Positions 55,555 to 64,000 of a stretch of 64,000 nt of DNA are shown piece by piece. Each line of letters opens with the position of its first letter. Positions within the stretch are counted from its first letter, which is position 1. The stretch comes from Caldicellulosiruptor kronotskyensis 2002 (GTDB lineage Bacteria > Bacillota > Thermoanaerobacteria > Caldicellulosiruptorales > Caldicellulosiruptoraceae): the NCBI RefSeq assembly GCF_000166775.1, contig NC_014720.1, forward strand, positions 1,916,501 through 1,980,500. Reading direction: 5' to 3'. The position numbers and the translations under genes are program-made. The notes beneath the pieces are model-generated. The model made no database searches, was not told the origin of the DNA, and worked only from the letters and a program-made list of their open reading frames with translations.

Positions 55555-55590
55555 ATAGGGAAGACCTCTAAAATAAGAGGCCTTCCCTAT
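55555..55590 (-). terminator. Hairpin behind binding protein 2
   Basis: ATAGGGAAG..CCTCT pairs with AGAGG..CTTCCCTAT with one mismatch, followed by AAATTTTTG. Acts as terminator or attenuator before the URO-D-like gene. Confidence 0.75.
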
Positions 55591-55617
55591 AGAATATACC
55601 ACAAATTTATTCCATAT

Positions 55618-57288
55618 TTAGTTCCAATTCTTTACTCTCCAGCGAATCATTTCTGTCTTGAACTGCTCATAAACTTTGTAATTTGTTTTTTCAAATGCCT
55701 GAACAAATTCTTTCCATATTCTATCAAAATCTGCATCTGTCTTTGCCATTACAAGTTGTGGTAGATATTTTCTTCTCACTTCGCTCATCTTCTGTTGAGC
55801 AATTGTAACTTGAGGCTTATCAGCAGGAATATTGATTTCCCATGCAAATCCATAAGGTGTTTCAAGTGGAGGATCTGTAAATGGAGGTTGCATGAAGTAT
55901 TTAGCTTTATATGCATCGAGAACTTTCTTTTCAGCTGGTGAGAAGTTCTTGTATACATACTCTGGGTCAAATCCTGGCTCTCTGTAATTTCCATCCTGCA
56001 GCTTCAAATATGCATGTGGAAATACCCACCAGTATCCAAGACCTTGTTTCTTCCTGTAAACAGGGTCTTCTCTCTGTTTTTTCTGTTTATCTGTTAGGTA
56101 CATTTTTCCGTTTTTGTCTACACTGTAATCAACACCTTTTATTCCCCAATACATAAGTTTTTGAGCTTCTAAAGAGCACAGTTTGTCCAAGAACTTAAAT
56201 GCTGTGACAGGGTCTTTACACTTCTTTGTTATGCTAATACCATCTCTTGCGCCAATCGGCTGAATCATAAGATATCTTGCTCTTTGAACACCTTTGTAAA
56301 CAACTGGGAATGAAATATGCATTCTATTGTATTTCTTTGCATTCTTCAGTGAAGCCTCTGCATCATATCCAAATTGCCACCACTGATCATAGAATCCTAC
56401 AACTCTACCCTGAGCAATCTTGGAAAGATATGTGTCATAGTTTTGAACGAATACCTCTTTGTCAATAAGCCCTTCTTTCCACATCTTATTCAAATCTTTA
56501 TAGTATCTTCTTGAACCTTCCATTGTTGAATATACTTTTGCTGTGTAAGTTTTTGGATCAACTATCACATCACCGTCATTTTGATATCCCATAAGATATG
56601 AAGGCGGATTTTCTAATGTAAAGAATCTCCAGCTTTCTGTTATAAATGTGAATCCTATAGTAGGTTTGCCATCAATAGTTGGATTTTTCTTTACATAATC
56701 TCTAATGAGCTGCTGATAGTCCTCCCAATACCTTACCTTCGGCCATTTTGCTTTTTCAAGAAGATCAATTGGTAGCCAGAAACCATCTGGTTTTAAGTCT
56801 GGAGTTATTTCGTTTCTGTAAGGAGACAAGAAATAAATTTTTCCATCTTTCTGTCTGAGTCTTTTGAGATCTTTATCAGTGTAAATCTGTTTACAATATT
56901 TCCCGTATTTTTGAATATAGTTATCAAGTGGTACCAATACACCAGCTTCTATTAACTTTCCATGCTCCTGATGACCATGAATCAAATCTGGCAAATCACC
57001 AGATGCTAACATAAGACCAATCTTTGTCGCCTCATCCTGTCCTGCTAAGTATTCGATTTTGAGTTTTACACCTGTAAGCTTTGTAATTTCTTTACCAATA
57101 GGAGTGCTAAACAGGTCTGGATGAGGATCTGCATTTGAATCTCCATAGAAAAATGTCAATGTCTTTACGGGTTGATTGCTTGAAGCCGCTTTCACAGAAT
57201 CAGATTTTAAACTTGGGAATGTAACAAGAGTTGAAAAAATGAACACAAAACAAATAAAACAAGCAAACGATTTTAATTTTTTTGACAT
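55618..57288 (-). CDS. Extracellular solute-binding protein, LplA family (second copy)
   Basis: 556 residues with a signal peptide (about residues 1-35; KKLKSFACFICFVFIFSTLV) and the same fold as the protein at 52605-54281 (LKIEYLAGQDEATKIGLMLASGDLPDL). The two are paralogs of nearly equal length that probably differ in the oligosaccharide bound. GAGGAGG precedes the ATG. It is the first gene of the aldouronate transport locus and has a well-formed promoter with the shared repeats. Confidence 0.92.
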   Translation of the reverse strand: MSKKLKSFACFICFVFIFSTLVTFPSLKSDSVKAASSNQPVKTLTFFYGDSNADPHPDLFSTPIGKEITKLTGVKLKIEYLAGQDEATKIGLMLASGDLPDLIHGHQEHGKLIEAGVLVPLDNYIQKYGKYCKQIYTDKDLKRLRQKDGKIYFLSPYRNEITPDLKPDGFWLPIDLLEKAKWPKVRYWEDYQQLIRDYVKKNPTIDGKPTIGFTFITESWRFFTLENPPSYLMGYQNDGDVIVDPKTYTAKVYSTMEGSRRYYKDLNKMWKEGLIDKEVFVQNYDTYLSKIAQGRVVGFYDQWWQFGYDAEASLKNAKKYNRMHISFPVVYKGVQRARYLMIQPIGARDGISITKKCKDPVTAFKFLDKLCSLEAQKLMYWGIKGVDYSVDKNGKMYLTDKQKKQREDPVYRKKQGLGYWWVFPHAYLKLQDGNYREPGFDPEYVYKNFSPAEKKVLDAYKAKYFMQPPFTDPPLETPYGFAWEINIPADKPQVTIAQQKMSEVRRKYLPQLVMAKTDADFDRIWKEFVQAFEKTNYKVYEQFKTEMIRWRVKNWN

Positions 57289-57362
57289 CTCAAACCCTCC
57301 TCACTGTATATTTTGACATTTCTACGAGCAAAAAGACTTTAAAAATTGTGAATCTGAAATAA

Positions 57363-57423
57363 ATTATAACTATAAATTGTAGAAATGTAACCCTGAAAAA
57401 TTTTATATTTTCCCCCTGAAAAA
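57363..57423 (-). promoter_or_regulatory. Promoter and paired direct repeat (YesN operator candidate) of binding protein 2
   Basis: On the minus strand: -35 TTACAT (57390-57385), 16 bases, -10 TATAAT (57368-57363). CCCTGAAAAA occurs twice in plus orientation (57391-57400 and 57414-57423), 23 bp apart, the first touching the -35. The arrangement and spacing are identical to 54345-54405. Confidence 0.65.
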
Positions 57424-57523
57424 TTGACTTTTTTGGAGCCTGATAAATTAAAAAGTTTATAACTAATCCACAAACATTTCTGCTAAATTAAATCTACTCT
57501 ATTTTTTGTCCATCACTTTTTTC

Positions 57524-57553
57524 TTGACAACTACTAATAGTTGATAATAAAAT
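57524..57553 (+). promoter_or_regulatory. Promoter of the aromatic amino acid operon
   Basis: TTGACA (57524-57529), 18 bases, TAAAAT (57548-57553), 33 bp before the TTG start of the aminotransferase gene. Confidence 0.55.
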
Positions 57554-57585
57554 TATTGAAAATCGTAAAATAGGGGTGTGTTAAT

Positions 57586-58662
57586 TTGTTCAGAGAAGTA
57601 ATTAATACAATTTCACCCTATATCCCTGGCAAACCTATTTCTGAGGTGAAAAGAGAGCTTGGCCTTGAAAAGGTAATAAAACTTGCTTCAAATGAAAATC
57701 CTTTAGGACCATCCGAAAATGTTAAAAAAGCTTTGATGCAAAACTTGGATGAACTTGGTATTTACCCGGATGGAAACTGTACAGAGCTAAAACTCAAACT
57801 TTCAAAAAAGCTGGGTGTAAAACCATCGCAGATACTTCTGGGGGCAGGGTCTGATGAAATCACTCAATTTATAGCAGCTGTATTTATTAATCCAGGGGAC
57901 AATGCAATAATGGCAAAACCTTCTTTTCCCCGATACGAAACAGTTACAAAAGTGATGGGCGGTATACCAATCGAACTTCCGTTAAAAGACTTTACCCATG
58001 ATTTAGAGGCTTTCTATAACAATATAAATGAAAGAACAAAAGTAATTTGGATTTGCAATCCAAACAATCCAACTGGTACTATTGTTAAAAGGAAAGAATT
58101 ATATGATTTTATAAAATCAGTACCTTCACACATTGCGGTTGTTGTTGACCAGGCTTATAAAGAGTATATAGATGACCCTGAATACCCAGATGCTACAGAG
58201 TGGCTTTATGAATTTGAAAATCTTATTGTTCTTCAGACATTTTCAAAGATCTATGGTCTTGCATCTTTAAGAATTGGGTATGCAATAGCATCAGAGGAAA
58301 TCATTGAAAAATTAAACAGAGTAAGACCACCTTTTAATGTAAATCATCTGGCACAGATTGCAGCTTCTGCTGCTCTTGACGATGAAGAACATGTAAAAAA
58401 GGCAAAAGAACTTAATAAAAAGTCTCTTGAATTTTTCTATAAAAACTTTGAAGAAATGGGTCTTTTCTATATAAAATCATATGGAAATTTTGTAATGGTA
58501 GATGTAAAGAAGGATGCTGTTGATGTGTTCAAAAAGCTTCTTTTAAAAGGTATAATAGTAAGACCAGGCGACATATTCGGTATGCCAACATATCTGAGAG
58601 TCACAACTGGGCAGGAAGGTGATAATATGGGATTCATAAAGGCTTTGAAAGAAATTCTATAG
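57586..58662 (+). CDS. hisC: HisC-like aminotransferase (probable aromatic amino acid aminotransferase)
   Basis: 358 residues, PLP fold type I. KLASNENPLGPS, LLGAGSDEITQFIAAVF, WICNPNNPTGTIV, VDQAYKEY and the PLP lysine in TFSKIYGLASLRIGYA are the histidinol-phosphate aminotransferase pattern. It heads the operon with aroF, tyrA and aroA and not a his operon. A main role in tyrosine/phenylalanine transamination, perhaps shared with histidine synthesis, is therefore inferred. TTG start with AGGGGTG upstream. Confidence 0.9.
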   Translation: MFREVINTISPYIPGKPISEVKRELGLEKVIKLASNENPLGPSENVKKALMQNLDELGIYPDGNCTELKLKLSKKLGVKPSQILLGAGSDEITQFIAAVFINPGDNAIMAKPSFPRYETVTKVMGGIPIELPLKDFTHDLEAFYNNINERTKVIWICNPNNPTGTIVKRKELYDFIKSVPSHIAVVVDQAYKEYIDDPEYPDATEWLYEFENLIVLQTFSKIYGLASLRIGYAIASEEIIEKLNRVRPPFNVNHLAQIAASAALDDEEHVKKAKELNKKSLEFFYKNFEEMGLFYIKSYGNFVMVDVKKDAVDVFKKLLLKGIIVRPGDIFGMPTYLRVTTGQEGDNMGFIKALKEIL

Positions 58663-58739
58663 AAAAAGAAAATTTGAAGAATGGTAGAACGGATGCAAAC
58701 TATAGTAAAATAAAAAATGGTAGTATGGAGGCGATGAAT

Positions 58740-59753
58740 ATGATTATTGTAATGAAAAAGGATTGTAAAGAGTCAGATATTGAAGAAGTTGTAAAACTTA
58801 TCACATCACTTGGCCTGCGGCCCCACATTTCACAGGGCGTTGAAAGAACTGTGATTGGTGTCATTGGCGATGAGAGAATTCTGTCTGATGTTCCTGTTGA
58901 GCTTTTACCAGGTGTCGACAGGATAATACCAATCCTTGAGAGCTACAAACTTGCAAGCAGAACATTCAAATCCGAACCTACAGTTGTAAAAATTAAAAAT
59001 GTAGAAATTGGTGGAGACACACTTACGCTCATTGGTGGTCCTTGTGCAATTGAAAGTTATCAGCAGATGTTTGAAGTTGCAGAAAAGATTAAAAAAAGCG
59101 GTGCGAAGATTCTGCGTGGTGGAGCTTACAAACCAAGAACATCTCCATATTCTTTCCAGGGTCTTGAGGAAGAAGGACTGAAAATATTAAAAGAAGCTGC
59201 ACAAAAGTATGATCTTTTAGTAATAACAGAGGTAATAAGTGAAAGCGCTGTTGACAGAGCGTATAATTATGTAGATATTTTCCAAATTGGTGCAAGAAAT
59301 ATGCAAAATTTTAATTTGCTAAAATATGTAGGAAGACAAGACAAGCCAGTTCTTCTCAAGAGAGGGCTTGCAGCAACAATTGAAGAGTGGCTGAATGCTG
59401 CTGAATACATTTTAAGCGAAGGAAATCCAAATGTTATTTTATGCGAAAGAGGAATAAGGACATTTGAGACAGCAACAAGAAACACTTTGGACATTTCAGC
59501 AATCCCTGTTGTAAAGGAAAAAAGTCATCTTCCAATAATAGTTGACCCGAGCCATGCAGCAGGGAAAGCAAAGTATGTTCCAGCACTTTCAAAAGCGGCA
59601 ATTGCAGCAGGAGCTGATGGGCTTATGATTGAGGTCCATCCAAATCCGCAAAAGGCTTTATCTGACGGGCCTCAGTCAATCACACCTGAGGAGTTTGACA
59701 AACTTGTAAAAGAGATATCTTTAATAGCAAAATCAATTGGAAAGAGTGTATAG
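58740..59753 (+). CDS. aroF: DAHP synthase, type I-beta with N-terminal regulatory domain
   Basis: About 337 residues. A ferredoxin-like N-terminal domain of about 70 residues precedes the barrel, as in the Thermotoga-type enzyme where it senses Tyr/Phe. Barrel motifs: GGPCAIES, LRGGAYKPRTSPYSFQGL, FQIGARNMQNFNLL, VLLKRGL, CERGIRTFE and DPSHAAGK. It condenses PEP and erythrose 4-phosphate. ATG 58740 is eight bases after GGAGG; the frame upstream to 58674 lacks a ribosome site. Confidence 0.94.
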   Translation: MIIVMKKDCKESDIEEVVKLITSLGLRPHISQGVERTVIGVIGDERILSDVPVELLPGVDRIIPILESYKLASRTFKSEPTVVKIKNVEIGGDTLTLIGGPCAIESYQQMFEVAEKIKKSGAKILRGGAYKPRTSPYSFQGLEEEGLKILKEAAQKYDLLVITEVISESAVDRAYNYVDIFQIGARNMQNFNLLKYVGRQDKPVLLKRGLAATIEEWLNAAEYILSEGNPNVILCERGIRTFETATRNTLDISAIPVVKEKSHLPIIVDPSHAAGKAKYVPALSKAAIAAGADGLMIEVHPNPQKALSDGPQSITPEEFDKLVKEISLIAKSIGKSV

Positions 59754-59758
59754 AGAAA

Positions 59759-60601
59759 ATGGTAAGGGAAAGGATACTCATAGCAGGGCTTGGTCTCATT
59801 GGTGGTTCACTTGCAAAAGCGTTCAAAAGATGCGGGTATGAAATTCATGCTTACGATATAAACAAAAGTGCAGTTGAAAAAGCTATTTGTGAGGGCATTG
59901 TAAAAGAAAAGATTGAAGACTTAGATGAAGCAGAAGATGAGTATGCCTTTAGTTTCATATGCGTCCCAGTATTAGAAAGTATACCTATTCTTAGCAAATT
60001 ATCATCAAAAATCAAAAATGGAATCATAACAGATGTTGGAAGTACAAAAACTCAAATTTGCAAATATTCCATCGAACATAAAATTACCAATTTTATCGGT
60101 GGACATCCCATGGCAGGCACTGAAAAGATAGGCTATGAATATTCATTTGATACACTCTTTAATGGTGCATACTACTTCATAACCCCAACTGGTATCAATA
60201 GAGAAGAGGATATTGAAAAGCTTAAGAATCTATTACAATCAATTGGATGCAAAGTTGAGGAGATTGACTTCGAACTTCACGACAAAATAACTGGTGTTAT
60301 CTCACATCTTCCTCATGTTGTGTCTGCAGGGCTTGTGAATATGTTAAGTAGTAGCGAGATATATTGCAAATTTGCTGGAGGAGGTTTTAAAGATATAACT
60401 CGTATTTCTTCCTCCAGTCCAAAAATGTGGGCAGATATATCAATCTCCAACAAGAACGTGTTACTTGAACTTATTGATGCTTATATTGAACTTTTGAAAA
60501 ATTTTAAATTAAGTTTGCAATATGAAAACTATAACCAAATTTACTCTTACTTTGAAAAAGCAAAATTAATTAGAGATAAGATTGTGAGTGATAGAAAGTG
60601 A
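59759..60601 (+). CDS. tyrA: Prephenate dehydrogenase
   Basis: 280 residues. GLGLIGGSLAKAFKR is the NAD-binding loop. ITDVGSTKT, GGHPMAGTEKIGYEYS and SHLPHVVSAGLVN (catalytic His) define the family. No C-terminal ACT domain. It makes 4-hydroxyphenylpyruvate. It starts five bases after aroF and overlaps aroA by four. Confidence 0.94.
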   Translation: MVRERILIAGLGLIGGSLAKAFKRCGYEIHAYDINKSAVEKAICEGIVKEKIEDLDEAEDEYAFSFICVPVLESIPILSKLSSKIKNGIITDVGSTKTQICKYSIEHKITNFIGGHPMAGTEKIGYEYSFDTLFNGAYYFITPTGINREEDIEKLKNLLQSIGCKVEEIDFELHDKITGVISHLPHVVSAGLVNMLSSSEIYCKFAGGGFKDITRISSSSPKMWADISISNKNVLLELIDAYIELLKNFKLSLQYENYNQIYSYFEKAKLIRDKIVSDRK

Positions 60602-61899
60602 ATGTTAAGATTGATGGAAGAAGAAAAATAAACTCAAATGTAATTGTTCCGCCTGACAAGTCAATATCCCACAGAAGTATCATGATTGGAAGTTTGGCAA
60701 ATGGTGTGACAGAAATAGAAAACTTTCTCTTTTCAGACGATTGCTTAGCCACCATAAACTGTTGCAAAAATCTTGGCACTGATATAGAAATTCGAAATGA
60801 CAAAATAATTGTTAGAGGAAATGGCTTTGCTCTTAGTGCTCCAAAACAGATACTGGACTGTCAAAATTCAGGAACAACCACAAGACTTCTCCTTGGTATT
60901 TTGTCAACCCAGGAATTTGAATCTATTTTGACAGGTGACAGCTCCCTTAAAAAAAGACCTATGAAAAGGGTCACAGTACCTCTTTCTCAAATGGGAGCTG
61001 AGTTTGAGTTTTTAGAAAAAGAAGATTTCTTGCCTATTAAGGTAAAAGGCAGCAAAAAATTAAAACCGATTGAATATACCTTACCTATTCCAAGTGCGCA
61101 GGTAAAATCTGCATTGATTTTTGCGTCTTTAAAAGCTGAAGGCAAAAGTGTCATAAAAGAAAGTCCTAAGTCAAGAGATCACACAGAGCTTATGTTAAAG
61201 CATGCAGGAGCAAATATAAAAAGCTGGGAAAAAGATGGGGTATATACAGTAGAGATACTGCCGAGTCAAATTTCCAGTATAAAGATAAAAATTCCATCAG
61301 ATATATCATCTGCAGCATTTTTTATTGTTCTTGCACTGATATGTGAAGGTAGCTCAGTGGTAATTGAAAACTGCATTTTAAACCCAACAAGAACAGGTAT
61401 AATTGATGTTCTAAAACAAATGGGTGCTGAGATTAAAATTGAAGATGTGGAAAATAGAAATGGAGAGCTTGTGGGAAAAATAGTTGCGAGAAGCAGCAAC
61501 CTAAGAGGTGTAAAGGTTGAAAAAAACGATATTCCGCGTATCATAGACGAAATACCTATTTTGGCAGTTGCAGCGGCATTTGCCGAAGGTAAAACCACAA
61601 TTGACCATGCTTCAGAGCTAAGAGTAAAAGAGAGTGATAGAATAAAGACAACAGTTGAGATGCTGAAAAGTTTTGGAGCTGAGTGCTATGAACTTGAAAA
61701 CGGACTCGAAATAATAGGTTCAAGAGAAAAACTCAAAAGTGCAGTTGTAAATTCATATAAAGATCACAGAATAGCAATGGCAGCATCTATCATGGCATGT
61801 GCAGTGGAGGGTGAAAGTACCATTTTGGATGCAGACTGCGTATCAATCTCTTTTCCAAACTTTTACGACATTCTTTTTTCCTTAACAAAAAAGATATAA
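60598..61899 (+). CDS. aroA: 3-phosphoshikimate 1-carboxyvinyltransferase (EPSP synthase)
   Basis: 433 residues. PPDKSISHRSIMIGSLANG, DCQNSGTTTRLLLGIL, the substrate-binding SLKKRPMKRV, and LRVKESDRIKTTVEML with its catalytic residues are all present. It joins PEP to shikimate 3-phosphate. GTG start overlapping the tyrA stop (GTGA). The pattern at the glyphosate-site loop was not classed. Confidence 0.96.
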   Translation: MNVKIDGRRKINSNVIVPPDKSISHRSIMIGSLANGVTEIENFLFSDDCLATINCCKNLGTDIEIRNDKIIVRGNGFALSAPKQILDCQNSGTTTRLLLGILSTQEFESILTGDSSLKKRPMKRVTVPLSQMGAEFEFLEKEDFLPIKVKGSKKLKPIEYTLPIPSAQVKSALIFASLKAEGKSVIKESPKSRDHTELMLKHAGANIKSWEKDGVYTVEILPSQISSIKIKIPSDISSAAFFIVLALICEGSSVVIENCILNPTRTGIIDVLKQMGAEIKIEDVENRNGELVGKIVARSSNLRGVKVEKNDIPRIIDEIPILAVAAAFAEGKTTIDHASELRVKESDRIKTTVEMLKSFGAECYELENGLEIIGSREKLKSAVVNSYKDHRIAMAASIMACAVEGESTILDADCVSISFPNFYDILFSLTKKI

Positions 61900-61924
61900 A
61901 AAAGGGGCTATTTGCCCCTTTTTT
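61900..61924. terminator. Bidirectional terminator between aroA and the DeoR gene
   Basis: AAAAAGGGGC-TATTT-GCCCCTTTTTT: a 5-bp GC stem extended by A-T pairs, with T runs on both strands. It contains the stop codon of the DeoR gene. Confidence 0.85.
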
Positions 61925-62687
61925 AGCAATATACAATCTCTACATTTTTCTCTCTGATTGCATTTTCTTGGCTTGGCGGCAGTATCTTGTCTGTGAAGAT
62001 AAAATCAACATCGTCAAGTGTTGCAATGTTTACTAAAGCTGTCTTGTTCATCTTTGTATGGTCTACTATCATGTAGACTTTATCTGCTATCTCAATCATG
62101 AGTTTTTTGACCTGAGCTTCAAGCTCGTTTGACTCAGTAAACCCTTTTTCAATATCAAAACCTTTACAGGATATTATTGCTTTGTTTGCATTTAAAGACC
62201 GCAAAGTCTGTTCAGCTATTGGTCCGACAAGCGACAAAGATTTGTTTCTAAGTGTCCCACCAGTTGAGATAACTTTTATTGTGTCTTCAAAAACTTTTAG
62301 CTCACTGATTATCTGCTCTGAGTTTGTAATAACAGTGATTTTTTTCTTTGTTTTCAAAAGCTTTGCAACCTGAAGTGCAGAGGTGCTCGAATCCATAACA
62401 AGAGTATCGCCATCCTCGATGTACTTTATCAAGCTCAGTGCTATCTGCTTTTTACCCTCTATGTTTGTAACATTTCTAAACTCAAAAGGAATATCAACAT
62501 TGTAGTTCTCAACCAATACCGCCCCGCCATACGTTCTTTTCAGAAGACCTTCTTTTTCAAGCTTTTCAAGGTCACGTCTTATTGTCTCTTCTGTAACATT
62601 GAAAAGCTTTGCAAGCTCAGGTACAAGCACACTTTTGTTTTCATTCAACATCGCCATAATCTTTTGTCTTCGCTCAATCGCAAGCAC
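61923..62687 (-). CDS. DeoR-family transcriptional regulator
   Basis: 254 residues. N-terminal HTH: RRQKIMAMLNENKSVLVPELAKLFNVTEETIRRDLEKL, then GGAVL. The C-terminal sugar-phosphate sensor domain has VMDSSTSALQVAKLL, STGGTLRNKSLSLVG and KGFDIEKGFTESNELEAQVK. It lies 8 bp after the rhamnulokinase gene, so it probably represses a rhamnose or related deoxysugar operon with the kinase product, or its aldolase product, as effector. Confidence 0.9.
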   Translation of the reverse strand: MLAIERRQKIMAMLNENKSVLVPELAKLFNVTEETIRRDLEKLEKEGLLKRTYGGAVLVENYNVDIPFEFRNVTNIEGKKQIALSLIKYIEDGDTLVMDSSTSALQVAKLLKTKKKITVITNSEQIISELKVFEDTIKVISTGGTLRNKSLSLVGPIAEQTLRSLNANKAIISCKGFDIEKGFTESNELEAQVKKLMIEIADKVYMIVDHTKMNKTALVNIATLDDVDFIFTDKILPPSQENAIREKNVEIVYC

Positions 62688-62695
62688 TTTTCCTC

Positions 62696-64000
62696 TTACC
62701 TCCCTTTGTAGTATTCAAACTGTATACTCTTTTTGAGAAGCTCTCTTCCTTCCTGCAGATCCTTAATTTCACCTAAAGCTATAAGTTGCATAATAATATT
62801 GCCAAGTACTGTTGCCTCAACAGGTCCTGCCACAACATCTCTTTGTGTAATCTTTGATGTAAGCTCGCAAAGATACTTATCTCTAATGCCTCCACCAACC
62901 ATATTTATTGTATAAATCTTAAGCCCTGTTAAGTTTTCTATCTCCTCAACTGTATTTTGGTATTTTTTAACAATGCCATTGTAAGCTGCTTTTGCAATGT
63001 CGCCAAGTGTTTCTGGTTCTTTTCCAAAGTGTGTTTTGCAGAAGTTCTTTATTTCCGAAATGATATCGACAGGTGCTAAAAACTGTTCACTGTCAGGGTC
63101 GATTGCGTAATCAACATTGGATTTTTGTGCAAGTTCACTTATGAGATTGTAATTTACTTCTTCGAACTTTTTGCTCCATGCGCTTTTTAGCTGCTGGATA
63201 ATCCAAAGCCCAGTGATATTTTTCAAAAACCTTATTTTGTTCTCAACCCCGCCTTCGTTCGTAAAGTTTTTTACAAATGTTTTCTCGTTTATTAAAGGAC
63301 TGTCAAGTTCAACCCCCATCAACGACCATGTGCCACAGCTAAGAAAAACTGTTTGTTTTCCGTCAGAAAACGGTGCTGCCACAACAGCTGAAGCTGTGTC
63401 ATGGCTTGCTACTGCTATAACAGGTATGCTTTCTACCTCAAGCTCTTCTTGAATCTCCTTTGAAAGTTTTCCTAAAATGTTTCCTGGATAAATTATATCA
63501 TTAAATAAATCTTTTTCAAACCCAAGTTTTTCAATGATCTCAAAACTCCATTTTCTCTTGTGGGCATCTAAAAGCTGAGAAGTTGAAGCGATAGTGTATT
63601 CGTTTACCTTTTCACCTGTTAAAAAATAAGCAAAAAGATCTGGCATCAACAAAAGCGATGAAGCATTTTTCATTATCTCAGGTCTTGTTTTGTAGTCTAT
63701 GTACAGCTGGTAAATGGTGTTGAAATTCATAAATTGAATACCAGTGGTGTTATACAACTGATTGAGGGGTATAATGTTTCCTACTTCCTCAATAGCTGAT
63801 TTTGTTCTCAGGTCACGATAATGATAGGGGTTTGAAATAAGATTTCCACATTTGTCTATCAAACCATAATCCACACCCCATGTGTCAACCCCTATGCTTG
63901 TTATACTTTCAAATTCTTTTTTTGCTTTGTAGATTCCAATCTTAAGATTGTTAAAAAGGTAAAGGAAATCCCAAAAAAGACTTTTACCAAGCCGCACAGG
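62696..64000 (-). CDS. rhaB: Rhamnulokinase (partial, 5' end outside the window)
   Basis: At least 434 residues of an FGGY-family kinase. SIGVDTWGVDYGLID, NPYHYRDLRT, TTGIQFMNFNTIYQL, CGTWSLMGVELDSP and NMVGGGIRDKYLC are rhamnulokinase-type. The frame is open through base 64000, and the first visible residues (LGKSLFWDFLYLF) correspond to a point about 50 residues into the protein, so the N-terminal phosphate loop is missing only because of the window edge. It phosphorylates L-rhamnulose. It is linked to the DeoR gene. Confidence 0.88.
   Translation of the reverse strand, partial: PVRLGKSLFWDFLYLFNNLKIGIYKAKKEFESITSIGVDTWGVDYGLIDKCGNLISNPYHYRDLRTKSAIEEVGNIIPLNQLYNTTGIQFMNFNTIYQLYIDYKTRPEIMKNASSLLLMPDLFAYFLTGEKVNEYTIASTSQLLDAHKRKWSFEIIEKLGFEKDLFNDIIYPGNILGKLSKEIQEELEVESIPVIAVASHDTASAVVAAPFSDGKQTVFLSCGTWSLMGVELDSPLINEKTFVKNFTNEGGVENKIRFLKNITGLWIIQQLKSAWSKKFEEVNYNLISELAQKSNVDYAIDPDSEQFLAPVDIISEIKNFCKTHFGKEPETLGDIAKAAYNGIVKKYQNTVEEIENLTGLKIYTINMVGGGIRDKYLCELTSKITQRDVVAGPVEATVLGNIIMQLIALGEIKDLQEGRELLKKSIQFEYYKGR

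Overview
The window reads as chromosome of a low-GC, thermophilic, plant-biomass-degrading Firmicute. A Caldicellulosiruptor-like organism is my inference from the GH67/aldouronate cluster, the four-subunit pyruvate:ferredoxin oxidoreductase, the ISLre2 and TnpB elements and the overall gene style; no rRNA is present to confirm it. Most genes lie on the minus strand in long operons.

1-4.2 kb: a compact peptide (RiPP) cluster. In transcription order it holds a 36-residue precursor with a lasso-like leader, a transglutaminase-fold (B2-like) leader peptidase, a PqqD-like recognition protein, a radical SAM/SPASM enzyme, an HPr-kinase-like protein and an ABC exporter cut by the window edge. The precursor is too short for ordinary gene callers. 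A transposase remnant and inverted repeats sit just upstream.

4.2-11.4 kb: an MMPL transporter, then two cassettes of secreted proteins (amidase plus lipoprotein; putative toxin plus putative immunity protein). Each cassette is preceded by a triplet-repeat promoter region and followed by a degenerate copy of the tyrS 3' end with its terminator, so this looks like a recombination hot spot downstream of tyrS.

11.4-28 kb: core genes. One long operon runs pheA-yybS-gdpP-rplI-dnaB-ahcY-SAH/MTA deaminase-murJ-tyrS. It is followed by porCDAB, a TVP38 membrane protein, serS and tRNA-Arg(CCU).

28-36.8 kb: a decaying type I restriction-modification island. It has intact hsdS, a MNT nucleotidyltransferase, a split hsdM with an internal deletion, and an AlbA_2-type regulator broken by a deletion and by a TnpB element. 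An ISLre2 element with a 9-bp target duplication and a degraded ORF lie beside it. No hsdR is seen.

36.8-39.4 kb: an ECF-type cobalt/nickel uptake operon.

39.6-57.3 kb: an aldouronate (methylglucuronoxylan fragment) utilisation locus. It has two extracellular binding proteins, an LplB/LplC permease pair, a YesM/YesN two-component system, GH67 alpha-glucuronidase, UxuB and UxuA, a GH2 enzyme and a URO-D-like protein. The binding proteins capture oligosaccharides, the permeases import them, AguA removes glucuronate, and UxuB/UxuA send it toward KDG. Both binding-protein genes share a 23-bp-spaced direct repeat abutting the -35, which I predict is the YesN operator.

57.5-64 kb: an aromatic amino acid operon on the plus strand (hisC-like aminotransferase, aroF, tyrA, aroA), then a DeoR regulator and a partial rhamnulokinase on the minus strand.
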